Assembly (NCBI RefSeq): GCF_012275535.1
Contig: NZ_JAAVTK010000024.1
Coordinates: 1 to 50,684, forward strand
Origin: Hymenobacter artigasi
GTDB taxonomy: Bacteria; Bacteroidota; Bacteroidia; Cytophagales; Hymenobacteraceae
Direction: 5' to 3'
DNA: 50,684 nucleotides
The translations under genes and the position numbers were made by a program. The notes under the pieces are model-generated. The model saw only the letters and a list, made by a program, of their open reading frames with translations. It was not told where the DNA came from and did not search any database. Positions 9,501 through 18,690 of the stretch are shown in pieces (within the stretch, counting starts at the first letter, position 1; every line of letters starts with the position of its first letter).

Positions 9501-12500
9501 GGCACTGATGGCACTGGTGTACAGGGTGCTGGGCTCCGATACGCCGTTCACGAACAGCTGCATGGTGCTGCCGTTCCACACGGCCGCCACGTGCGCCCAG
9601 CGGTTGGCGGGCAGCGTGGTGGTGGTGCCGTCGAAGCGCTGAAAGGCGGCGTTGCTGGTGCCACCCGGCCACACCTCGGCGTGCAGCTTGTTGCCGTTAA
9701 GATAGAAGTTGTAGTCGCCGTCCTTGCGGATAATCGACTCGGCCCCGGTGCCGCCGTCGTAGTACACCCAGGCTTCGAGCGTGAAGCTGCCGGGGCCCAG
9801 GTTGTTCACGGCCGGAGTGCTGCTGAAGGACACGAAGTCGTCCACGCCGTCAAACGCCAGGGCGTTGCCGGGCGGCGTGGCCGCCACGGTGGTGAAGGTG
9901 GCCGTGCTGGCCGTGCCGCCGGCCGTGGTCACGCTGGTGGTGCCGCTGGCCCCGGCCGTGGCCGGCACCTGGAAGGTGAGGCTGGTGGCCGTGTTGCCCA
10001 CGAAGCTGGCCGCCGGGGCCGCCACGCCGTTTACGCTCACGCCGGTGATGCCGGCCAGGTTGGTGCCCGTCACGGTCACGGCTTCGCCGCGCACGCCGGG
10101 CGTGGGGCTGATGCTGGTGATGGTGGGCGGTGGAATCAGCGTGAACACCCCGGCCGCCGACACCGAAAACGGGGTCGATACCACGCTCACAAAGCCCGCG
10201 CTGCTGGTGGAGAGGGTAGCCCCTACCGCCACGCCGTTAATCAGCACGTTCAGGCCCTGGTCGGAGGGCGAGCTGCAGCACTGGCGCTGGGCCAGTTGCA
10301 TCCGTACTTGGTAGGTGCCGGCTGCCAGGGTCAGGGCCTGCTCTATATATGGCGTGCCGCCTTGTAACACGACCAGGTGAGCCGTGCCGTCGGGCGGGGC
10401 GGGTGGGCTGAAGGCGCTGGCCGTGGTGGAGAGGGCCGCACTGCCGCCATTGCTCACGAAAGTCCAGGGCGTAACCGTGGTGGGGCTATAGTTGAGGTTT
10501 CCGGCCGGAGCACCGGTCTCGAAGCTGGGATTACTAACCGCTCCGGTAACCACCGCGCCGTTTTGCAGAATCTCCACCTGGTCGAGGTAGATGGTTTTGT
10601 CGCCGCCCGAGCCGCCGGTGGCTTGCAGGCGTAGCACGGGGTTGGGGGCCGAGGCCGCGGTGCCGGCCGGCGAGGCCAGCGTGAGGGCGCCGCTGGTACT
10701 TCCCGCCGCCACGGTGAAGCGGAGGTTGGTTGCGGTGGTCGTGCCCGTGATGGTGGCCGCCGTGCCGTTGACGAACACGGCCGTAGTGCCCAGCAGGTTG
10801 GTGCCCGTGATGGCCACGCCCGTGCCCACCGGTCCACTCGTGGGCGTGAAGCTCGTGATGACGGGCGCGGGCACCACGGTAAAAGTCTGGCTGCTGGCGG
10901 CACTGGTGCCGCCAGCAGCGGTCACGGTGAGCGTGCCGGTCTGGGCACCGGACGGCACCACGATGCCCGTGATGCTCGTGGTGCTGGCCACGGTATAGCC
11001 CGTGGTCACTACGTTGCCGCTCGTGCCGGTGAAGGTGATGGCCGTGGCCCCCATCAGGTTTGTGCCCGTGAGGCCGAGGGTGGTACCCACCGGCCCGCTC
11101 GTGGGCGCGAAACTGGTGATAGCCGGGGCCTGCGGCTGGTTCAGGCGCACACTCACGGTGCTGGGGTTGGCCGTATTGGAGGTGGCCAGGTCCAGGTCGC
11201 CGTCACCGTCGAGGTCGACCACGGCCAGCGTGCTGGCGCCAATTCCCGTGCCGACGTCAGAGCCGCCCCCGAAGGTACCCGTGCCGTTGTTGAGGCGCAC
11301 ACTGGCTGAAGAACCGTTGGTGTTGGCCGTAAGCAGGTCCAGGTCGCCGTCGGCGTCGATGTCACCGAGGGTCACGGACATGGGCCCATTGCCCACGGCT
11401 ACGTACTGACTTGGGCTGAAAGTACCGCTGCCGTTGTTGATGAGCACACTTACGTTGTTGCCGCCGCTGCCGCTGGCGGCCAGTACGTCGAGGTCGCCGT
11501 CACCGTCAACGTCGCCGACAGCAACGTTTACAACGCCCGAGCTGATAGCTCCCCCATTGGCCAGTGCCACGTTGGTGCCGCCACTAAACGTGCCGCTGCC
11601 GTTGTTGAAGCGTACGCTGACCGTATTGTTGTAGCTATTGGCCGTCACCAGGTCCAGGTCCCCATCGGCGTCGAAATCCCCCACGGCCACACTGGTCGGC
11701 GTGGTGCCTACGCCCACAAACGTGCCGCCCCGGTAGTCGCCGGGCGCATTGCTGTACGCACCGGTGCCGTCGTTGAAACGGGTGTACACCCGCTGGTCAT
11801 AGGCATCAACGACCAGCACGTCCAAATCGCCGTCGCCGTCTACGTCGCCGAAGGCCACATTTCGCGCATCAAGCCCGCCGGTAACGTACGCTCCGGTACT
11901 GAACGTGCCGGAGCCGTTGTTAAAATACACCCGGCCCGCGATGCCGTAGTATTGTTGCATCATGAGCATATCGAGGTCGCCGTCGCCGTCCACGTCTCCC
12001 AAAATGACGTTGTTAAGCTGCACCGAACCAATGGTGATGGTCTGCGAAGTAGTGAAATTTCCGGTGCCATCGTTGAGGCGCACCATGACGGCGGCCGTGT
12101 AGTTGTCGATAAGCATCATGTCCAGGTCGCCGTCGGCGTCCACGTCGCCCATTGCCATACCCATTAGGGTCTGGCCCGCCCGCACGTCCGAACCGCCTCT
12201 AAAAGCGCCCGTTCCCGTTCCGCCAACGCCTGCGGTAAACTGCGATACGTTCGCCTTGGCCAGCGCCCCAGCGCTACTGGCAGCTGTGGTGGTGGTGGTG
12301 CTATAGACTGTTTCGCCCGGCATGAATGGCAGCGGGGCAGAGGGAGTGAAGGTGAGGGTGCTGCCACTCACCACGGCTGCCGTTGCGGCCGTGCGTAGCC
12401 CACGGCGCTGGAGGCTGTGCACCTTCAGCGCCGCGCTGGAGCCAGTCGTCAGCGCCTGGCTGAACGTAACCTGCACTGGGCTGGTGCGTGGGGCCGAGCG

Positions 12501-12656
12501 GGCATTGCTTGCCGGCGATACCCCCGTAATGGTCGGGCCTTGGGCCAGAACCAGCCCCGGCAAAGCCAGAAATAGGGTCAGCAGCGAAGCGAACGCGCCC
12601 GCCCGACAACAACGGGGCAAGGCCGTGCGCGCGGCCAATAAGTAAGGTTTTTGCAT
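6597..12656 (-). CDS. Giant T9SS-sorted surface protein with FG-GAP, IPT and LamG domains
   Basis: A protein of 2019 residues from the ATG at 12654-12656, which opens a signal peptide (MQKPYLLAAR...LVLAQ). The frame runs on upstream, but that stretch holds the candidate promoter. Approximate order: Ig-like/Big_5 domain at 40-140; seven FG-GAP/VCBS calcium-binding repeats of GDxDxDGDLD type at 150-510; two IPT/TIG domains at 510-680; a beta-sandwich with 'NPSFETG' at 680-840; a third IPT; a LamG domain with 'FTLEAWVYYDGG'; fibronectin III; a second LamG with 'YTIEAWIKPTAMG'; and a C-terminal T9SS type A sorting domain beginning 'GLVLYPNPA' and ending 'GVYVVRTGNKALRLTVE'. T9SS exports such proteins across the outer membrane and usually anchors them to the surface. 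The ligand-binding domains suggest adhesion or glycan binding; the ligand is unknown. Confidence 0.9.
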   Translation of the reverse strand: MQKPYLLAARTALPRCCRAGAFASLLTLFLALPGLVLAQGPTITGVSPASNARSAPRTSPVQVTFSQALTTGSSAALKVHSLQRRGLRTAATAAVVSGSTLTFTPSAPLPFMPGETVYSTTTTTAASSAGALAKANVSQFTAGVGGTGTGAFRGGSDVRAGQTLMGMAMGDVDADGDLDMMLIDNYTAAVMVRLNDGTGNFTTSQTITIGSVQLNNVILGDVDGDGDLDMLMMQQYYGIAGRVYFNNGSGTFSTGAYVTGGLDARNVAFGDVDGDGDLDVLVVDAYDQRVYTRFNDGTGAYSNAPGDYRGGTFVGVGTTPTSVAVGDFDADGDLDLVTANSYNNTVSVRFNNGSGTFSGGTNVALANGGAISSGVVNVAVGDVDGDGDLDVLAASGSGGNNVSVLINNGSGTFSPSQYVAVGNGPMSVTLGDIDADGDLDLLTANTNGSSASVRLNNGTGTFGGGSDVGTGIGASTLAVVDLDGDGDLDLATSNTANPSTVSVRLNQPQAPAITSFAPTSGPVGTTLGLTGTNLMGATAITFTGTSGNVVTTGYTVASTTSITGIVVPSGAQTGTLTVTAAGGTSAASSQTFTVVPAPVITSFTPTSGPVGTGVAITGTNLLGTTAVFVNGTAATITGTTTATNLRFTVAAGSTSGALTLASPAGTAASAPNPVLRLQATGGSGGDKTIYLDQVEILQNGAVVTGAVSNPSFETGAPAGNLNYSPTTVTPWTFVSNGGSAALSTTASAFSPPAPPDGTAHLVVLQGGTPYIEQALTLAAGTYQVRMQLAQRQCCSSPSDQGLNVLINGVAVGATLSTSSAGFVSVVSTPFSVSAAGVFTLIPPPTITSISPTPGVRGEAVTVTGTNLAGITGVSVNGVAAPAASFVGNTATSLTFQVPATAGASGTTSVTTAGGTASTATFTTVAATPPGNALAFDGVDDFVSFSSTPAVNNLGPGSFTLEAWVYYDGGTGAESIIRKDGDYNFYLNGNKLHAEVWPGGTSNAAFQRFDGTTTTLPANRWAHVAAVWNGSTMQLFVNGVSEPSTLYTSAISASGNLTLGKSPTYGNLLNGRLDEVRIYTAALTAANIQADLLSTAAAVPASLKFYLNFDQGTAGGTNTGQTTLYDQTASAYAGTLANFALTGPTSNYVESYALVVPTATAATSQSTSGFTANWTAPAVGTVDNGYRLDVSTAANLSTAIAGSPFTASSGTSQAVTGLTTGTTYYYRVRADKTSVTGQGAYSNTVTVCPLPVAVARNAGVTLDVNGNATITASAVNNGSTANCGPAAAGALSVSPSAFSCTDVVPATVASALTFNGTNQYVALPATTPVPVGNTAYTIEAWIKPTAMGTYGIIGWGNYGTDNQVNALRLYNSGLINYWWNRDIVVATPSLVGAWHHVAATYDGTTRTLYLDGVAIGSDTPAPHAVPDASNLRIASTCPTFCGGEYFPGSIDEVRVWNVARTAAQLNTAKGVGLPGGTAGLVAYYRLNEGSGLTTADATGNAANLGTLTNGPTWTTDAPAVTNGLPVTLTVTDAGGNTATAPALVTVSVPATPTTTWNGSLSTGPLACQNWSYGQVPDAATNVVVPTGQPRYPNLTTGTLATKDLTINTGGSFTASGGATLQVSGNLTNSGTATFSGPVQFVGSAATQTLSNGTGFTTVLVNKPTGTVQLAQTLTINSGLTLTSGTLTTTSSYQVNLGGSATLTESDASYVVGKVVVSRTLTPGSGEPFAGLGLTLTPAAGSIAPGATLVTRTTGTAIAGAGTSQSILRNFDIRPATNAGLNVTMDFAYFDHERNGIPTANLALFKSVSGGTPWIPQRGTTAGPNVVTKTSIADFSVWTLGNSANPLPVELTDFTATALTHAVRLQWRTASEKNTARFEVERSADGTAFGRLGTVAAAGTSTAPRDYALTDAQLPAGNATLYYRLKQVDEDGSFSYSPVRSVRPSEAATGLVLYPNPATARTLLSGTQPGTLVQVLDAVGRVVMSATADATGTAALALPAGIATGVYVVRTGNKALRLTVE

Positions 12657-12750
12657 GCAGCTTGCGGGGGTGCCAGGTCCGGGGGGAAAGGCCAGGACGC
12701 AAGCAAACGCTGCTGAAATCCAGAATATAAAAAAAATTAAATATTTCCGA

Positions 12751-12758
12751 CAAAGGTA
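12751..12758 (-). promoter_or_regulatory. Putative Bacteroidota -7 element
   Basis: On the minus strand the sequence is TACCTTTG, a perfect match to the Bacteroidota sigma-factor -7 consensus TAnnTTTG. It would place transcription start near 12744, giving an AT-rich leader of about 90 bases to the giant surface-protein gene. This is the reason for preferring the start at 12656 over upstream codons. No clear TTTG -33 element was seen. Confidence 0.45.
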
Positions 12759-13149
12759 GGTGGGGTTGGCCCGCCAGCCACCATGCCTCAGAGGCCGTCT
12801 GCTCACAAATAAGAACCATTCATGGCCTGGCAGCCGGTGCCACCGTGAATAAGGCAGGGTTCAGGTAAAGGCGCTGAGTGGGCAGCGAGGAGAAAGCGAG
12901 CTTATGGTTTTACAAAGGCCCGGTAATTTTTCACACGGCGTTAGCGCATATTGATGCCCCGCCCTGCGTCGGGCGCGGTCAGGGCCACCTAGGGGGCACT
13001 GCCGTTCCACTGGCCCGTACCCACCACTTTATTCACACCCCGGCCCATGCCCGACTCCGCTGCCATTACCGACCTGCTCCTTTGTTGCGCTCCAACAACG
13101 GTGTCCCGGCCTGCCTTATCCCCACCGCAGGTCATGGCCCTGCCGGGTG
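12759..13149. other. Divergent intergenic region
   Basis: This lies between the divergent giant surface-protein gene and the Fic gene. I see no gene in it; reading frames here are short and overlap in opposite directions. Confidence 0.4.
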
Positions 13150-13157
13150 CATCTTTG
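13150..13157 (+). promoter_or_regulatory. Putative -7 element for the Fic gene
   Basis: CATCTTTG matches the Bacteroidota -7 consensus TAnnTTTG except the first base. Transcription would start near 13164, 16 bases before the ATG at 13180, which supports that start over the GTG at 13147. Confidence 0.35.
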
Positions 13158-13179
13158 TAAGCGTTTTTCACTTACTTCG

Positions 13180-14718
13180 ATGAGTCCTACGTCTTTTTCA
13201 CGGTCCATAACTGTTTTTCACGGCCGCACGGCGCCCGAGTCGGGTACCTTGGTGGGCTACGGGGCCGTAATCGAAGCCCTGCAGCTGGCCGTTCCGCTGC
13301 CGCGCGACCTGGCCCTAATCAGCGCCAAGCGCCGGCAGTACCGCGTGGCCGGGTGGCGCGTCTTCACGCCGCGCCACCAGCCCGCCGACACCCTCTGGGC
13401 CCACCTGGTTTTTGCCCTCAAATACGAAGGACTGGACCTGCTCTTCTTCAAAAAGCTGTTCGCGCAGCTGCCGGCCGCCACCGTAGAGGAGTGGGTGCGG
13501 CACGCCCCGCAGAGCCGCTACGCCCGGACGGTGTGGTTCCTCTACGAATGGCTGCTGGCCTGCCGCCTGGACCTGCCCGACCTGACGCAGGGCAACTACG
13601 TGCCGGTGGTCAACGAGCAGCTGCAGTACGCCGCGGCGACGGCCCCGCCCGTCAGCCGGCAGCGCCTGCGCAACAACCTGCCGGGCGTGGCCGGCTTCTG
13701 CCCGTTGGTGCACAAAACCGCGACGCTGGAGCAATACCTGACCCGCGACCTGGCGGGCCGGGCCCAGCACGTGCTGCGCGGGCTGCACGCCGACGTGCTG
13801 GTCCGGACCTCGGCCTTTTTGCTGCTGAAAGACTCCAAGGCCTCGTTCACCATCGAAGGCGAGCAACCGCCGCCCACCCGGGCCCTGCGCTGGGGCCACG
13901 CCATCGGCCAGGCCGGGCAGCAGCCGCTGAGCCGTGAAGAACTGCTGCGCTTGCAGCAGCTCGTCATTGAAAACAGCCGCTTTGTGCGCCTGGGCTACCG
14001 CACCGAGGGCGGCTTTGTCGGGGAGCACGACCGCCAGACGGGCGACCCGATTCCAGACCACGTCTCGGCCCGGTGGCAGGACCTGGAGAGCCTGATGAGC
14101 GGGTTACTCGACGCGGCGGCCCACCTGGAAACTGCGGGCTACCCCCCCGTGCTGAGCGCCGCCGCCATCGCCTTTGGCTTTGTCTCCGTCCACCCCTTCG
14201 TCGACGGCAACGGGCGGGTGCACCGCTACCTGATTCACCACCTGCTGGCCCGGCTGGGGTTCACGCCCCCGGGCATCATCTTTCCAGTCTCAGCCGCCAT
14301 CCTGGAGCGCCTGCCCGCGTACCGGCAGGTTTTGGAGGGCTATTCGCACCCGGTGCTCGAGCTCATTCCCTGGCGGAAGACCGCCGACCACAACGTGGAG
14401 GTATTGGCCGATACGAGTGACTACTACCGCTATTTTGACGCCACGGCCCCGGCCGAATTCCTGTTTGACTGCGTGGCCTACACCCTGGAGAAGACCATTC
14501 CTCAGGAAGTGGCCTACCTGCAGCGCTACGATGCGCTGAAAGCGTGGCTGGACGAAGGGTTCCAGATGCCCGACAAGCTGGTGGCCACCTTGATTCGTTT
14601 TCTGGAGCAGAACCAGGGCATCCTCTCGAAACGGGCCCGCGAAAAAGAGTTTGCGCTGCTGACGCCCGAAGAAGTTGCCCAGATAGAGCAACAATACGCC
14701 GTGCATTTCCCCGACTAA
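13180..14718 (+). CDS. Fic domain protein (class II, putative AMP transferase)
   Basis: A protein of 512 residues. The Fic core carries the catalytic motif 'HPFVDGNGRVHRYL' (HPFx(D/E)GNGR), with the active His and the nucleotide-binding GNGR. Upstream, 'KASFTIEGEQ' contains the (S/T)xxxE(G/N) inhibitory motif, so this is a class II Fic protein whose own N-terminal helix blocks the ATP site. Fic enzymes usually transfer AMP or another nucleotide group to a hydroxyl of a target protein. An N-terminal extension of roughly 200 residues and a C-terminal helical region (ending 'LTPEEVAQIEQQYAVHFPD') flank the core and may select the target, which is unknown. No separate antitoxin gene is adjacent, as expected for class II. 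The next gene starts 77 bases on in the same direction. Confidence 0.88.
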   Translation: MSPTSFSRSITVFHGRTAPESGTLVGYGAVIEALQLAVPLPRDLALISAKRRQYRVAGWRVFTPRHQPADTLWAHLVFALKYEGLDLLFFKKLFAQLPAATVEEWVRHAPQSRYARTVWFLYEWLLACRLDLPDLTQGNYVPVVNEQLQYAAATAPPVSRQRLRNNLPGVAGFCPLVHKTATLEQYLTRDLAGRAQHVLRGLHADVLVRTSAFLLLKDSKASFTIEGEQPPPTRALRWGHAIGQAGQQPLSREELLRLQQLVIENSRFVRLGYRTEGGFVGEHDRQTGDPIPDHVSARWQDLESLMSGLLDAAAHLETAGYPPVLSAAAIAFGFVSVHPFVDGNGRVHRYLIHHLLARLGFTPPGIIFPVSAAILERLPAYRQVLEGYSHPVLELIPWRKTADHNVEVLADTSDYYRYFDATAPAEFLFDCVAYTLEKTIPQEVAYLQRYDALKAWLDEGFQMPDKLVATLIRFLEQNQGILSKRAREKEFALLTPEEVAQIEQQYAVHFPD

Positions 14719-14795
14719 ATGCCGGTTCAGTAAAAGGAGGGGCTGATTGTGCATCGGCGTGGCGGAATACGGACCCCATCGGCCTATCTTTCCGG

Positions 14796-17174
14796 ATGCG
14801 AATTCCCTTCCGTCTTCTCCGCACCTGCCTTCCCACCGCCTTGTGCGGGCTGCTGGCCTTGGCAGGACCCCGGCTCGCGGCGGCCCAAACCACCAACTCG
14901 GGCACCGACAAGTTCGCGCAGCTCGAAACGCTACTGCCCACGCCCAACACGTACCGCACGGCCAGCGGCGCGCCGGGACCGGCGTACTGGCAGCAGCGTG
15001 CCGACTACGACATCCACGTAACCCTCGACGATGCCAAACAGGCCATTACGGGCCGCGAAACCGTTACCTACACCAACCAGTCGCCGGACACGCTGCCTTA
15101 CCTGTGGGTGCAGCTCGACCAGAACGTGCTGGCCAAAAACTCGATAACGGCCGCCACGGAAGTCAGCCAGCTGCAGGACCGAATGACTTTTGCCGCGCTG
15201 GAAACCCTGCTGCCGGAGTTCGACGGCGGATTCAAAGTGGAGCGCGTGACGGGCAGGGACGGTAAGGCCCTGCATACGGTGACCAACTACACCATGATGC
15301 GCATCGACCTGCCCACGCCGCTGCGCCCCGGGCAGGCGTTCGCCTTCAACGTGCAGTGGCACTACAACGTGAACGGCACGCGGCCCCGCCGCAACGGCTA
15401 CGAATATTTTCCCGAGGACAAAAACTACCTGTACGAGATTGCCCAGTGGTACCCGCGCATGGCCGTGTACTCCGACAACCAGGGCTGGCAGCACAAGCAG
15501 TTTCTGGGCAGCGGCGAGTTCGCGCTGCCCTTCGGTGACTACCGGGTGAGCATTACCGCGCCGGCTGACCACGTGGTGGGCGCCACCGGTGTGCTCCAGA
15601 ACGCCGCGCAGGTGCTCAGCGCCACGCAGCTAAAGCGCCTGGCCGCCGCCAAAACGGCCACCAAGCCCGTGCTAATCATCACGCCGGACGAGGCCGTGCA
15701 GAACGAGGGCAGCCGCGCCACGGCCACCAAAACCTGGACCTACGTGGCCAAAAACGTGCGCGACTTCGCCTGGGTCAGCTCGCGCAAGTTCATTTGGGAC
15801 GCCATGCAAATCAAGCAGGACGGCCAGCCGGTGCTGTGCATGAGCTACTATCCCAGGGAAGGCAACCCACTGTGGGGCAAGTACTCGACCGAAGTCGTGG
15901 CCCACACCATCCGGTCGTATTCCCGGCGCACCATCCCGTATCAATACCTGGTGGCCATTTCGGTGCACGGCCCCATCGGCGGCATGGAGTACCCCATGCT
16001 GTGCTTCAACGGCGGCCGGCCCGAGAAGGACGGCACCTACTCGGCCCGGACCAAATACGGCATGATTGGGGTGATTATCCACGAAGTGGGCCACAACTTC
16101 TTCCCCATGATGGTGAACTCCGACGAGCGGCAGTGGAGCTGGATGGACGAGGGCCTGAACAGCTTCCTGCAGTACCTCGCCGAGCAGGAGTGGGAGCGCA
16201 ACTTCCCTTCCCGCATCGGCGAGCCCGCCAGCATCGTGGAGTACATGCGCACCGACAAAAGCCTGCAAACCCCGATTATGACCAACTCGGAGTCGGTGCT
16301 GCAGTTCGGCCCCAATGCCTACGCCAAGCCCGCCACGGCCCTCAACATCCTGCGCGAAACGGTGATGGGCCGTGAGCTCTTCGACCACGCGTTCAAGACC
16401 TACGCCCAGCGCTGGGCCTACAAGCACCCCGCCCCCGCCGACTTTTTCCGCACGATTGAGGACGCCTCGGCCGTGGACCTGGACTGGTTCTGGCGCGGCT
16501 GGTTCTACACCACCGACCGCTGCGACATCAGCCTGGAGTCGGTGAAGGCTTACCAGCCGGCCACGGGCAACCCCGTCGTGGAAAAGGCCCGCCAGCAGCG
16601 GGCCCTGGCCGCCGCCGCGCCTTCTGTTTCTACCCAGCGCAACGCCCAGGACATCGCCAAGACCCTGGTGGAGGAGAAGCCCGAGCTCAAGGACTTCTAC
16701 AATGCGTTCGACCCACTGGCCGTGACACCCGCCGACCAGCAACGCTACCAAGCCTATCTGGCCGCGCTCTCGCCCGAGCAGCAGAAGCGCCTGGGCGGGC
16801 CGCAGTACTTCTACGAGCTGGCCTTGCGCAACGTGGGCGGCCTGGTAATGCCCGTGATTCTACAGCTCACCTACGCCGACAACACGAAGGAAGTACAGAC
16901 CATTCCGGCCGAAATCTGGCGCAAGAACAACGCGCAGGTCACCAAAATCATCGTGACCCAGCAGCCCGTGGTGAGCTTCGTGCTGGACCCCTTCCAGCAA
17001 ACGACCGATACGGATGTGAGCAACAACGCCTTCCCCCGCCAGCCGGCCGCTTCCCGCTTCGAGCTGTTCGAACAGCGGCTACCCGCCGCGCCCAACCCCA
17101 TGCAGCCGTCGGCCCAAACGCCCGGTAGCCCCCGACCAACGCAGGAGCCCAGGCCCGTAGGCGGAAGTCGCTAA
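14796..17174 (+). CDS. Secreted M1-family zinc metallopeptidase
   Basis: A protein of 792 residues. The start MRIPFRLLRTCLPTALCGLL gives a clean signal peptide ending LAAAQ; the longer upstream reading overlaps the Fic gene. Zinc site: HEVGH at 429-433 with the third ligand E452 in 'WMDEGLNSF', exactly the HExxHx18E spacing of M1 peptidases. The substrate-binding GxMEN motif appears as 'GGMEYP' (395-399), with Tyr in place of Asn. Many Bacteroidota M1-like proteins with this variant are annotated as metallopeptidases of unknown specificity. An N-terminal beta domain precedes the catalytic domain. The C-terminus (PTQEPRPVGGSR) is proline-rich and lacks a T9SS sorting domain, so the protein is probably periplasmic or released. 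A weak promoter-like TATCTTTC lies at 14785-14792. Confidence 0.88.
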   Translation: MRIPFRLLRTCLPTALCGLLALAGPRLAAAQTTNSGTDKFAQLETLLPTPNTYRTASGAPGPAYWQQRADYDIHVTLDDAKQAITGRETVTYTNQSPDTLPYLWVQLDQNVLAKNSITAATEVSQLQDRMTFAALETLLPEFDGGFKVERVTGRDGKALHTVTNYTMMRIDLPTPLRPGQAFAFNVQWHYNVNGTRPRRNGYEYFPEDKNYLYEIAQWYPRMAVYSDNQGWQHKQFLGSGEFALPFGDYRVSITAPADHVVGATGVLQNAAQVLSATQLKRLAAAKTATKPVLIITPDEAVQNEGSRATATKTWTYVAKNVRDFAWVSSRKFIWDAMQIKQDGQPVLCMSYYPREGNPLWGKYSTEVVAHTIRSYSRRTIPYQYLVAISVHGPIGGMEYPMLCFNGGRPEKDGTYSARTKYGMIGVIIHEVGHNFFPMMVNSDERQWSWMDEGLNSFLQYLAEQEWERNFPSRIGEPASIVEYMRTDKSLQTPIMTNSESVLQFGPNAYAKPATALNILRETVMGRELFDHAFKTYAQRWAYKHPAPADFFRTIEDASAVDLDWFWRGWFYTTDRCDISLESVKAYQPATGNPVVEKARQQRALAAAAPSVSTQRNAQDIAKTLVEEKPELKDFYNAFDPLAVTPADQQRYQAYLAALSPEQQKRLGGPQYFYELALRNVGGLVMPVILQLTYADNTKEVQTIPAEIWRKNNAQVTKIIVTQQPVVSFVLDPFQQTTDTDVSNNAFPRQPAASRFELFEQRLPAAPNPMQPSAQTPGSPRPTQEPRPVGGSR

Positions 17175-17281
17175 ATGCCCTCCGGGAGCCCTTAAGGGAC
17201 AAGTCGCCACCGGCAGCACGGTTGAGCGGGAAATCCTGCGTTCAGGGAAACGGTTTAAATAGCAAAAGAAGCCTGTCGCAA

Positions 17282-18149
17282 TTAGGGCATTTTTACAATT
17301 CTCTTCGTTTCGGTGCGTTGATTGTCAGCCGTGAGTTGGAGAAGATAGGTGCCGGCCGGCATCGAAGCAGGCAACGAGAGCGTGCGCAATTGCCCGGCCG
17401 GGTCGGTTATGGCCTCTTGGTATACTGGCCGTCCCGCCGCATCCCGTATGCTTACTTTCCAGCGGTGCGCCGTAATCCGGGGCAGGGTCACGGTCAGGAC
17501 CTGGGCGAATGGGTTGGGATAGGCTTGCCATGGTTGGCCAAAAGCGGATGGCCGAGTGGCCAGCACCACGGGGCCACGCTTGAGGACCGTGCCCCCGTCG
17601 CCGGCCGCCCAGATGCTGGTGCCGTCGGCGGTGGCGGTGAGCGAATACAGGGTTTCGAACGTATTGGTCGTTTCAGCCTGCCACGTCAGCCCCCCGTCGG
17701 TTGTCAGCAGAACCGTGCCCAGCTCGCCGACGGTGATGCCGACGGCTGCGTTTATCATCCACACATCGTTGAGGTTCACTGTCGTCGGGACGCTGATGCG
17801 GGTCCACGTCGTACCACCGTTCGTGGTGCGAAGCACCGTCCCGCTCTGCCCCACAACGCAGCCAATGGACGCATCGACGAACGAAACGCCGTTGAGGCGC
17901 ACGGAAGTGCCACTGTTTTGGCCGACAAAGCCATTTAAGGCGGCATTGCTGCGTCGAATAGTCCCCCCATCGCCGACGACGTAGCACACTTGCTCCGTGG
18001 GGCAGTCGCCCGCCCGCAGGTGTGCCTGGGTACCGCTCGGCGTATTCTGCCACGGCGCATACCGGTTGAACGCGATGCGGGCCGTTCCATTATCGCCCAC
18101 CAGTAGGCTCAACTGGATGCCGGGGTGATAAACCAAGCGGTTGAACGTT
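17282..18149 (-). pseudogene. C-terminal part of split Ycf48/BNR-like T9SS protein
   Basis: Reading starts without a signal peptide at the island border and gives 'FNRLVYHPGIQLSLLVGDNG', several Ycf48/BNR-like beta-propeller repeats ('GTVLRTTNGGTTWTRI', 'GTVLLTTDGGLTWQAE', 'AAGDGGTVLKRG'), then a T9SS type A sorting domain ('PWQAYPNPFAQVLTVTLP' to 'RTETKRIVKMP'). The missing N-terminus lies at 31283-31644 on the same strand. Joined through one AACGTT copy, codons run gga-acg-ttc-aac-cgc without a frame change, giving a protein of about 407 residues. The half here could be translated from a TTG at 18134-18136 but would stay in the cytoplasm, so it is called a broken gene. Confidence 0.85.
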
Positions 18150-18517
18150 GGCCTTGGTTAAAAGTTTGGTACAAAGGTTAAACGACGGGCTGACAATCGG
18201 CTTCCATTTGACCACGAATACTACCCCTACATCAAATGAGCGGGGTTTTACGTGGTTTCCCGGAGAAGTCAAGCTCCCTCTGAAGTTTGAGCGATAGCAA
18301 TTTCTCCAGCGAGCCAAACAGGTCAACAAGGTGGGGCCAGCAGGATACGTAAATGGCTCCACTTTCCGGCCCCCTTTCTACTCGCATAACAGCTCCCTGT
18401 TGATGGGGGCCGGCAAGGTGCACCTTTCTGGCTCCTTTCTGCGCGCAGCAGGACGCGTTGACACGCCCACCGAGTGGCCGCTCGTTTAACCTTTGTACCA
18501 AACTTTTAACCAAGGCC
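18150..18517. repeat. Left repeat-bounded unit of the island (368 bp)
   Basis: A perfect inverted repeat of about 36 bp forms its two ends (18150-18185 and 18482-18517). The inner part shows one minus-strand reading frame (18612 down to 18232) whose segment 'KVHLAGPHQQGAVMRVERGP' looks protein-like but is not recognised; it starts outside the unit. No transposase is present. This is a MITE-like or solo element. Outer flank is AACGTT and inner flank ATGGTG, so it is not itself bounded by a target duplication. Confidence 0.7.
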
Positions 18518-18690
18518 ATGGTGTCCTGCAATGGAGCTGGCGCTTGAGCCGTGATGCCGAACGCGAGACGGCCGCTACCGAAGCAACCGTCCATTTGCCT
18601 AGCATTCGACATCTTACTCGCAAATTTTAACAGGCTCTGAACAAAAATTTCTACGATATAAATTCCCTGCTCGTCAATAAAAATCCCTGA

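Noticed and set aside
8391..10367. Long plus-strand reading frames opposite the giant surface protein
   Set aside because: They are shadows of the GC-rich, repeat-containing minus-strand gene; composition is low-complexity and no motif or start signal supports them.
13315..14061. Minus-strand 248-codon frame within the Fic gene
   Set aside because: The Fic catalytic and inhibitory motifs on the plus strand fix the coding frame.
18150..18517. Independent MITE with its own target duplication
   Set aside because: Its outer and inner flanks (AACGTT, ATGGTG) differ; the duplication is shared with the right end of the island instead.
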